Assembly (NCBI GenBank): GCA_937981575.1
Contig: CALJNR010000012.1
Span: forward strand, 124,001 to 188,000
DNA length: 64,000 nucleotides
Source: an uncultured Clostridia bacterium
Lineage (GTDB): Bacteria; Bacillota; Clostridia; Lachnospirales; Cellulosilyticaceae
Direction of reading: 5' to 3'
Positions 35,781-42,733 of this stretch are shown here, in pieces; the stretch's first letter is position 1; every line of letters starts with the position of its first letter. Below the pieces are notes generated by a model. It searched no databases. It was given only the letters and a program-made list of their open reading frames with translations, and was not told the origin of the DNA. The translations under genes and the position numbers were made by a program.

Positions 35781-37145
35781 ATGAAAAAACGCGATACATT
35801 TTCTACTAAAATAGGTATTATTGCCGCTTCAGCAGGTTCTGCAATCGGACTCGGAAACATATGGAAATTTCCTTATATGGCAGGCATAAATGGCGGCAGT
35901 GCTTTTATTTTCATTTATATTATCGCAATAGTACTTATGGGCTATCCACTTATCTATACTGAATTTGCCATGGGGCGGAGGGCCAAATCCAATGCAGTAG
36001 ATACATTTGGCATTATCGGCGGCAGAAAAATTTGGAACTTTGCTGGTTTTTTAGCTGTACTTACAGTCTTTCTTATTGCAACATTTTATATGATGATTAC
36101 TGGATGGGTGATCTATTATTTTTATAATTCTTTAACCGGACAGCTTTATAATATCGCACAAGGCGCGGACAGTATCACGTATTATAAAGATATATTCGCA
36201 CATCTCAGCACGTCATTTGCGCTTCCCCTTATTTTTTCTATTATCGGTATTTATATTACCGCGCTTATTAACTCAATGGGAATCAAAGAAGGTATTGAGA
36301 AGTATTCCAAAATTATGATGCCCTTATTAGTGGTTATCTTTATCGTACTCATTGGCTATTCTATGACACTTCCAGGGTTTAATGATTCCATGGCATTCTT
36401 ATTTAAGCCAAATTTCAGCTCTATTTCTCCAGCTGTCATTATCGGTGCCATTGGTCAGGCCTTTTTTTCACTCAGCTTAGGCATGGGCGCACTCATTACG
36501 TATGGAAGCTATATTTCTAAGACAGAAAATATCCGCACCATAGCTTGGCAGGTAACGGTAGCCGATACTATCATCGCCTTATTTTCTGGTTTGTTGATAT
36601 TTCCTGCTGTATTTACGTATGATCTTGCCCCTTCAGCTGGTCCATCATTAATTTTTATTTCTCTTCCTCAGGTTTTTTTGAAAATGCCGGGCGGGAGGCT
36701 GTTTAGTACTTTATTCTTTTTGCTTGTTATTGTAGCAGCTATTACTTCCCTGGTATCAATCCTTGAAATAATTATTACTTATGTCATTGAAAAAACAAAA
36801 TGGTCAAGAAAATTTTCAACTTGGGCAGTCGTTTTTGCAGTAACCGTTGGAGGTGCCATTAACATTGCCGGCGAAGGACCCTGGAGTTATCTGCAGCTAG
36901 CGGGCAGAAGTATTTTTGGATGGCTTGATTATTTAACAAATAATATTACTATCCCTCTTGTAGCTGTTCTCACCGCCATCCTTTCTGGATGGGTTTGGGG
37001 AATAGCATCGCTTAATGAAGAATTAGAAGTCGGCGGAACCCCGTCCACCTCTTCAGATCGCTATTTTAATCTACTTCTTAAATGGGTTATTCCCCCAGTC
37101 ATTATTATTTTAATGATTGCACTGCTGCTAGGTATACAAGCCTAA
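35781..37145 (+). CDS. Sodium-dependent transporter of the neurotransmitter:sodium symporter family
   Basis: A 454-residue LeuT-fold membrane protein with about eleven helices, as usual for bacterial members. The family signature in TM1 is clear (AASAGSAIGLGNIWKFPYMA, residues 16-35, with the unwound sodium/substrate site), followed by NGGSAFIFIYI. Bacterial members import amino acids such as tryptophan, tyrosine or leucine with Na+; the exact substrate cannot be read here. The start follows AGAAGGG. It stands alone, ending at a terminator shared with the convergent AraC-type gene. Confidence 0.93.
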   Translation: MKKRDTFSTKIGIIAASAGSAIGLGNIWKFPYMAGINGGSAFIFIYIIAIVLMGYPLIYTEFAMGRRAKSNAVDTFGIIGGRKIWNFAGFLAVLTVFLIATFYMMITGWVIYYFYNSLTGQLYNIAQGADSITYYKDIFAHLSTSFALPLIFSIIGIYITALINSMGIKEGIEKYSKIMMPLLVVIFIVLIGYSMTLPGFNDSMAFLFKPNFSSISPAVIIGAIGQAFFSLSLGMGALITYGSYISKTENIRTIAWQVTVADTIIALFSGLLIFPAVFTYDLAPSAGPSLIFISLPQVFLKMPGGRLFSTLFFLLVIVAAITSLVSILEIIITYVIEKTKWSRKFSTWAVVFAVTVGGAINIAGEGPWSYLQLAGRSIFGWLDYLTNNITIPLVAVLTAILSGWVWGIASLNEELEVGGTPSTSSDRYFNLLLKWVIPPVIIILMIALLLGIQA

Positions 37146-37167
37146 CCCCTATGCAGCCCTCCTAACA

Positions 37168-37220
37168 CTAAAAAATGTTACTTTAAAGTTCTTAAAGAAT
37201 TTTAAAGTAACATTTTTTAG
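37168..37220. terminator. Bidirectional terminator between convergent genes
   Basis: CTAAAAAATGTTACTTTAAA and its exact complement form 20-bp arms around a 13-nt loop, with T-runs in both directions. Confidence 0.9.
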
Positions 37221-37231
37221 TATGTTTGCTT

Positions 37232-38131
37232 CTAACTTACTGTATAATAGCTTTTTCGGTACTCAGATGGTGAACACCCTGCATATTTCTTAAACATTTT
37301 ATTAAAGTGAGATAAATCTGAAAATCCAACTTCATTGCAAACCTCAGAAATAGGCATAAGTGTATCTTTTAGTATAAAGGAGGCGATTCTAATTCTAAGC
37401 TTAATCAAGTAGTTAATAATAGAATCCTGGACCTCAGTGGAAAACCTTTTGGTTAAAGTTGTCCTATCTATATTGAATTGACGTACTAAGTCAGTTATGG
37501 TAATTTTCTTATTGTAGTGCGTATACAAATAGAGAATAATACGATATATTTCCTCTGAATAAGTCCCATCCTGAAGTTCATACCCTCCAGAGGGGATCAT
37601 CGCTTTTTCCAGTAATAGTAACATTTCAACAAAATAAGACCGGCTTCGGCAAGGCCAATAATAATCCGTCTGTTCTTGTAACTGGCTTTGAAGCACAGAA
37701 AAAAGTTGCGCAAATTTTTTAGCGTCTATTAAATTAAAATTAATTCTTCCCCTACGCTCTTGATCTTTTTCAAAAAATATCTTCAGCCACTGCCTGTCTC
37801 TATAGTCACTCATCGTAAAATCGTCAGAACCTAACGCTAAATTCTCAAAACAAAACCTTTCATTGATAAAAGAAGGATGAAAATAAAGAGTTCTAGCTTT
37901 CACTACAGATTCAAATAGAAGTTTTGCTGGCTCCTTTTCATTTAAACAAAAAACGACTGGTGCTATAAATAATTCCTTATGCCCCAAAATATCTATGCAT
38001 CCAGCCCCTTCCTCTACAAAAAACAAGCAGTATCTCTGGCTGCTTTCAGCAGTATTCAAAAGATCCCCTTGCTCATTGATAAAGATAGGAATGTGTATAC
38101 CCTTATGATATTCTCTTCCTATTGTAAACAT
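37232..38131 (-). CDS. AraC-family transcriptional regulator
   Basis: The 299 residues have an N-terminal cupin-like sensor half (about 1-140) and a C-terminal double helix-turn-helix domain (about 195-297), with ITDLVRQFNIDRTTLTKRFS and the second motif ISEVCNEVGFSDLSHFNKMF ending in KYAGCSPSEYRKS. The effector is unknown. It is divergent from the MBL-fold hydrolase gene across 207 bp, the classic layout for a regulator and target, so that gene is its most likely target. This is inferred from position only. Confidence 0.9.
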   Translation of the reverse strand: MFTIGREYHKGIHIPIFINEQGDLLNTAESSQRYCLFFVEEGAGCIDILGHKELFIAPVVFCLNEKEPAKLLFESVVKARTLYFHPSFINERFCFENLALGSDDFTMSDYRDRQWLKIFFEKDQERRGRINFNLIDAKKFAQLFSVLQSQLQEQTDYYWPCRSRSYFVEMLLLLEKAMIPSGGYELQDGTYSEEIYRIILYLYTHYNKKITITDLVRQFNIDRTTLTKRFSTEVQDSIINYLIKLRIRIASFILKDTLMPISEVCNEVGFSDLSHFNKMFKKYAGCSPSEYRKSYYTVS

Positions 38132-38338
38132 TTTTCCATTCCTTTCAACTCATAAAAAATCTTAAAATTAATATCTAGTATTATATCATATATTCCTATT
38201 TTTTGATTGATAGTTTTTAATTTAAATTGCTGATAATCCCCCATAAATTACTGCTTATTCTATCTATTAAAATGCACGCTGTCACAATATAATAGTGCTA
38301 ATACATTTCAAAACATTTATATAAAAGGAGAGAACAAT

Positions 38339-39055
38339 ATGTTTAGAAAATCTTTAGTTGTTTTATGCGTTCTATTTTTGCTCATTATTTGCATTGGCTA
38401 TCTGTACACTACTACTGCTCCAAAAGACCTGCTTAAAGGAGTCACTCATCTTAACCATTCAACCTTGAAAATAGCCAGGCAGCAAACGATTTATTTTGAT
38501 CCAGTTAATATAGAAGGGGAGCCTAAAGATGCTGACTTAATCTTTTTAACGCATACCCATGGTGATCATTTAAATATAGAAGACATCAAAAAAGTCATGA
38601 AAGATACTACAACCTTTATCGTACCTGCCGATGCGGTTGCTACACTTGATACATATGGTATAAAAAATATATTAGAGGTCGTTCCAGATAAAAACTATTC
38701 AGTATCAAAAATGAAGTTCAAAACTATACCAGCCTATAATGTAGATAAAAACTTTCACCCCAAAAATTCTAATTGGATAGGTTATGTAGTTTATATTGAT
38801 CGCACAGCCTACTACATTGCAGGAGATACTGATTTGATCCCTGAAATGAAACAGCTCAAAGTTGATGTGGCTTTTCTTCCAGTAGGAGGCACTTATACGA
38901 TGGATGCCAAGGAAGCTATAGAAGCTGCAAATACCATCAAGCCTCGTATAGCTGTCCCTATACACTTTGGAGCAATCGTAGGAACTGCTGAAGATGCCAA
39001 AACATTTATCGAAGGTTTGTCTCCAGACATCCAAGGCATCCTTTTAAAAGAATAA
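38339..39055 (+). CDS. Membrane-anchored MBL-fold metallohydrolase
   Basis: The 238 residues open with a membrane anchor or signal segment (about 5-24) without a clear cleavage site. A metallo-beta-lactamase fold follows: THTHGDHLN (the HxHxDH zinc motif, about 71-79), IAGDTD (the metal-bridging Asp, about 160-165), and a final PIHFGA. The fold matches the UPF0173/UlaG-like branch of hydrolases. Substrate is unknown, and its likely extracytoplasmic location is unusual for that branch. The start follows AAAAGGAGAG. The divergent AraC-type gene may regulate it. Confidence 0.85.
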   Translation: MFRKSLVVLCVLFLLIICIGYLYTTTAPKDLLKGVTHLNHSTLKIARQQTIYFDPVNIEGEPKDADLIFLTHTHGDHLNIEDIKKVMKDTTTFIVPADAVATLDTYGIKNILEVVPDKNYSVSKMKFKTIPAYNVDKNFHPKNSNWIGYVVYIDRTAYYIAGDTDLIPEMKQLKVDVAFLPVGGTYTMDAKEAIEAANTIKPRIAVPIHFGAIVGTAEDAKTFIEGLSPDIQGILLKE

Positions 39056-39082
39056 CCGTATTTCCATGTTGCTAAGCATTTT

Positions 39083-39137
39083 TTTTAACATGCATATAAA
39101 AAGCCAGTTTATACGCTGGCTCTTTATCATGTTAAAA
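39083..39137. terminator. Two-part hairpin terminator
   Basis: An outer stem TTTTAACATG/CATGTTAAAA encloses an inner AGCCAG/CTGGCT hairpin. It lies between the convergent MBL and ABC-F genes. Confidence 0.75.
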
Positions 39138-39186
39138 ATGATTCTTTTATATCATGAATTCCTTTTTCTTTAAATGTACTTTCTCC

Positions 39187-41106
39187 TTACGCTTGGTCAT
39201 TAATTTTTTCTGCAAGTTCATTTAGATATTCCCAGCGTTGAAGCTTAAAGTTCAGCTCTTCCTCAACCTGTTCTTTTTTCAGTGTAAGTTCCTGAAGTTT
39301 GCTAAAACTTGTAGCATGTAAAACCATATTATCCTCAATTTCTTTCAAATGTCTCTCTATCTTCTCAATTTCTTCATCAATTTTCTCATATTCTACTTTT
39401 TCTTTATACGTGAACTTTATTTTAACCGGAGTATTTTGTTGCTTATAGGCCTCATAAGATTTCTCTGACTGAACAGCCTGTTTGGCGGCATCCTGCTTTA
39501 TCAAATGAGAAGAAAGCTTTTTAGCATAATAGTCGGAGTAATTACCTGGATAGTAAGCTACTTTTCCATTTCCTTCCCACGCAAAAATTTTATCAGCAAT
39601 GCGATCCAAAAAATAGCGGTCATGAGAAACTACAATAACAGGTCCTCTGAAATCATCTATATATTCTTCTAAAATTTGCAGCGTATAAATGTCTAAGTCA
39701 TTAGTTGGTTCATCCAGCAATAATACATTGATATCCTGCATAAGAATCCCTAACAGATAAAGTCTTCTCCGCTCTCCTCCCGATAACTTTTCAATAGCAG
39801 CATACTGCAATGCCGGTGGAAAAAGAAAACGCTCCAACATTTTACCAGCTGAAACAACGCTTCCATCTGCAAGTTTAATATATTCAGCTTGATTTTTAAT
39901 ATAGTCAATCACTTTTAGTGAGAGATCCATTTCTTTGTTTTCCTGCGTATAGTAGCCAATTTTTACTGTTTCCCCTAGTTCAACCTTGCCTGAGCCACAA
40001 CTAACAGCGCCTGTGATAAGATTAAGCAGCGTTGATTTCCCAATTCCGTTATCCCCAATTATTCCTATTCTGTCTTCCCTTACAACAGAATAGGTAAAAT
40101 CTTTGATAATACATTGCTGCTCAAAATACTTTGTTACTTCATAAAGTCCAATAATCTTTTTACCTAACCTGCTGGCGCCTAGGGCAATATCCATACTTTG
40201 TTTTTCATGTCCCTCCAGCCTCTTCTCAAGCTCATAAAATCGATCCTGTCTTGCCTTTTGTTTTGTTCTTCTTGCCTCCACCCCTTTTTTCATCCATTCC
40301 AATTCTTTTTTATAGGAAGATATATTTTTTTCTCTTATTCTCTCCTCAATTTCTTCCCGCTCGGCTTTAAGTTCGACGAACTTCTGATAGTTCCCTTCAT
40401 ATTTATAAAGCTTTCCGCTATCAAGTTCTGCTATTTTATTGATTACCCGATCCAGGAAGTATCTGTCATGGGTCACCATGAGAACAGCCGAGCGTTTAGC
40501 TTTTAAAATTTCTTCCAAATAATCAATAGTATTATTATCTAAATGGTTGGTCGGTTCATCCAGTATCAATAGGTTGCACGGCCTGATAAGCACCCCTGCA
40601 AGAGCGATTTTCTTTCTTTGCCCTCCGGATAACTGAGAAACTTTCTGATTAAAATTCGAAATACCAAGCTTTTGTAAAATAGCTTTAGCTTCACTTTCTA
40701 TCTGCCAAGCTCCGATAGCATCCATTTCTGCGCTTAGCAGCATCAGCTTATGCTGAAGGTTTGAATCCTCTGGATGACTGTTTATTTCTTCTATTGTATT
40801 TTCATAATCGCGTAAGATTTTCATAAAAGGGGAGTCCCCCTTAAAGATCTGTTCAATAACGGTAGAATCATCATCAAATATAGGATTTTGGGGCAGATAC
40901 TCAATCGCCAGTTCATTAGAAGCAGCTATTTCTCCTTGATCAGTGGTTTCTTTCCCTGCCAGTATTTTAAGCAGGCTGCTTTTGCCTGTTCCATTAATGC
41001 CTATAATCCCAATTTTTTCAGTGCTGTCAATCGTAATAGACAAATCATCAAATAATACTTTTTCTCCATAAGTCTTTTTAATATGATGGGCAGATAATAA
41101 AATCAT
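39187..41106 (-). CDS. ABC-F ATPase of the YdiF/Uup type
   Basis: A soluble 639-residue protein with two ABC ATPase domains and no membrane segment. Domain 1: Walker A GINGTGKSS, signature LSGGQRKKI, Walker B LLILDEPTNHLD. Domain 2: Walker A GDNGIGKST, signature LSGGERRRL, Walker B VLLLDEPTNDLD. All motifs are intact. The interdomain arm and the long C-terminal coiled coil (about 560-639) match ribosome- or DNA-junction-associated members. It probably acts on ribosomes in translation; a resistance role has no support. The next upstream gene (41119-41430) is 12 nt away and likely cotranscribed. Confidence 0.93.
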   Translation of the reverse strand: MILLSAHHIKKTYGEKVLFDDLSITIDSTEKIGIIGINGTGKSSLLKILAGKETTDQGEIAASNELAIEYLPQNPIFDDDSTVIEQIFKGDSPFMKILRDYENTIEEINSHPEDSNLQHKLMLLSAEMDAIGAWQIESEAKAILQKLGISNFNQKVSQLSGGQRKKIALAGVLIRPCNLLILDEPTNHLDNNTIDYLEEILKAKRSAVLMVTHDRYFLDRVINKIAELDSGKLYKYEGNYQKFVELKAEREEIEERIREKNISSYKKELEWMKKGVEARRTKQKARQDRFYELEKRLEGHEKQSMDIALGASRLGKKIIGLYEVTKYFEQQCIIKDFTYSVVREDRIGIIGDNGIGKSTLLNLITGAVSCGSGKVELGETVKIGYYTQENKEMDLSLKVIDYIKNQAEYIKLADGSVVSAGKMLERFLFPPALQYAAIEKLSGGERRRLYLLGILMQDINVLLLDEPTNDLDIYTLQILEEYIDDFRGPVIVVSHDRYFLDRIADKIFAWEGNGKVAYYPGNYSDYYAKKLSSHLIKQDAAKQAVQSEKSYEAYKQQNTPVKIKFTYKEKVEYEKIDEEIEKIERHLKEIEDNMVLHATSFSKLQELTLKKEQVEEELNFKLQRWEYLNELAEKINDQA

Positions 41107-41118
41107 ATTCTTTCCTCT

Positions 41119-41430
41119 CTATCTAAATCTAAGTTGAATATAATGCTCTTTTTTGTGCATTTGTATTGTGTGCGCAGCCACTTCAAAGTTTGCAAAACTT
41201 GAAAACAGATCAATATCTTTTAAAATGTGACAAGTGATACGCTCACTCTTCGGAGACAGCCTAATTAATACAGCCTTCGTATTAGGAAATTGAATGCGCG
41301 AGAAGCCCATTTTCTCTATTTCAAGATTCAATGGAATACCTTCTGTTGGGATGAATAAATCTAAATCTTCACCTCTTGGCATTTCTCTCATTTCAAAATC
41401 GGAACTAATGTCAAACCCATAGTATTTCAT
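41119..41430 (-). CDS. Unknown 103-residue protein upstream of the ABC-F gene
   Basis: I do not recognise this small soluble protein. It lacks membrane segments and cysteine motifs, and has alternating hydrophobic strands that suggest a small alpha/beta domain. A good AAGGAG ribosome site and 12-nt spacing to the ABC-F start support a real gene in a two-gene operon. The shared transcript suggests, but does not show, a translation-related role. Confidence 0.6.
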   Translation of the reverse strand: MKYYGFDISSDFEMREMPRGEDLDLFIPTEGIPLNLEIEKMGFSRIQFPNTKAVLIRLSPKSERITCHILKDIDLFSSFANFEVAAHTIQMHKKEHYIQLRFR

Positions 41431-41522
41431 CCGCCAATCTCCTTATATACTATTTTATCTTTTATTAAACATTACTCTAGTATTACTATACCAACATTTA
41501 TGTCTATTTAAAAGCATAATAT

Positions 41523-41556
41523 AAAAAGGACGAGCAGCTATTACTCATCCTTTTTA
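41523..41556 (-). terminator. Terminator overlapping the end of the DUF2238-like gene
   Basis: AAAAAGGACGAG pairs with CTCATCCTTTTT with one mismatch; the final codons of the gene form the upstream arm. Confidence 0.75.
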
Positions 41557-42161
41557 TCATTTTGATTTAATTCAATAAGCCTTGCAAGAGACGAATGGGA
41601 CTTTTTACGCTCTGTAATGACTAAGTAAACCACAAATACTAAAGCACCTAAAGTACCAAAAATCATATCCTCCATGGTGTCACGAAGGCTTCCAAGCTGT
41701 GTATTGCTGCCTAAATAAACATCGGATAAAAACTCAAAAATTTCCCAGAAAACAGCCCCTGAAACAGACACTAAAAAAGCAAACAATGCTACAATCCTAA
41801 AAGCATGACGACCGGTCTGCATATTCACCCGGTCTGCCCATATCAGTATAAGCAGGCCCACATAGCCTAATAAAATGCCTGATGAAAAATGCAGCATAAT
41901 GTCCCACCATATAATGGAGTCATACAATCTCAAATAAGTTCCTAGCCATTGAGAACACAATATAAACAAAGCATAAATAAGCCTTGCCGTTTCTGTTATT
42001 TTCACATGTGTAAGCCTTGTGAAAACTTCTGGAATAAAGGTAAGTGCCAGACTTCCTATCAGCAGCCCTACCAAAAGGAACTTCATATTAAATGCTAGAT
42101 AAACGGCATTAATAACAAAAATCATTCTAATACCATAAATAATACCCTTCTTCCACCGCAT
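41541..42161 (-). CDS. DUF2238/YjdF-like integral membrane protein
   Basis: A 206-residue protein with about five membrane helices. The motif WWDIMLHFSSGILLGYVGLL (about 83-102), followed downstream by FWEIFEFLSD and DTMEDMIFGTLGAL, resembles the DUF2238/YjdF group; the conserved acidic and histidine residues in the helices hint at metal or proton handling. No function is established. It follows a GGAGAAATGAG ribosome site and ends in a terminator that uses its last codons. Surroundings give no further clue. Confidence 0.65.
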   Translation of the reverse strand: MRWKKGIIYGIRMIFVINAVYLAFNMKFLLVGLLIGSLALTFIPEVFTRLTHVKITETARLIYALFILCSQWLGTYLRLYDSIIWWDIMLHFSSGILLGYVGLLILIWADRVNMQTGRHAFRIVALFAFLVSVSGAVFWEIFEFLSDVYLGSNTQLGSLRDTMEDMIFGTLGALVFVVYLVITERKKSHSSLARLIELNQNDKKDE

Positions 42162-42255
42162 CTCATTTCTCCAGTCTCTGTCTTCATATCTTCATAGGTT
42201 ATAGCCACTATTTATTCATTACAATTTATCAAACTTCTTATCTCCTTGAATAAGC

Positions 42256-42423
42256 TTATACATTCTCATTCAATAAGCACAACTTAATATTTAAACATTG
42301 TTCCCCTGTCTTACCATTAATATGTATGAATTCAAGTACTTCGTCAGGGCTGAAAGAAGTCCAATAAGCTGGCACCAAATGAACGAACCCACATACATTA
42401 CATTTATAAAAATAATTTTCCAT
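42256..42423 (-). CDS. Small 55-residue protein with a cysteine knuckle
   Basis: The minus strand encodes a 55-residue protein beginning MENYFYKCNVCGFVHLVPAY and ending LNENV. The CNVCGF motif resembles one half of a rubredoxin or rubrerythrin-type metal knuckle, and two more cysteines lie at about 43 and 49. A GGGG ribosome site lies eight bases before the ATG. It is a candidate small gene in the otherwise empty gap between the GH94 gene and the DUF2238-like gene. Confidence 0.55.
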   Translation of the reverse strand: MENYFYKCNVCGFVHLVPAYWTSFSPDEVLEFIHINGKTGEQCLNIKLCLLNENV

Positions 42424-42540
42424 TTTTATACCCCATTATCTCTTTGAATTAAGAATATACCTATTTTTATTATACCATCCTATTAAAAAATCATTCCAAA
42501 ATAAAGTATAAAATTAAAAAATCTGGCAAAACTAGCATTA

Positions 42541-42566
42541 ACATCTTAATTAATGCATTAAGATGT
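42541..42566. promoter_or_regulatory. Palindrome upstream of the 55-residue ORF
   Basis: ACATCTTAAT and ATTAAGATGT flank a 6-nt spacer. No T-run follows, so it looks more like an operator than a terminator. Binding protein unknown. Confidence 0.3.
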
Positions 42567-42622
42567 ACGGCACCCAAAATATCATATAATACATCCATCA
42601 TTTTAAGAAACATCTTTACCAC

Positions 42623-42657
42623 ATTCAGCTGATCTGGATTGATCCTATTCAGCTGAA
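42623..42657. repeat. Direct repeat of a CAGCTG palindrome
   Basis: ATTCAGCTGA occurs at 42623-42632 and 42647-42656, 24 bp apart. The second copy is part of the palindrome TTCAGCTGAA, and GATC occurs twice between them. It may be a paired protein-binding site. Confidence 0.3.
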
Positions 42658-42670
42658 AACACCCTTACCC

Positions 42671-42715
42671 AAGCGTAGAAAAGGCCCCTGATAAACAGGG
42701 GTCTTTTCTACGCTT
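42671..42715. terminator. Strong hairpin terminator after the GH94 gene
   Basis: AAGCGTAGAAAAG and CTTTTCTACGCTT form an outer stem, with an inner CCCCTG/CAGGGG stem. On the minus strand the inner hairpin is followed by CCTTTTC. Confidence 0.85.
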
Positions 42716-42733
42716 AAATGAAGCAGTTTAGCC

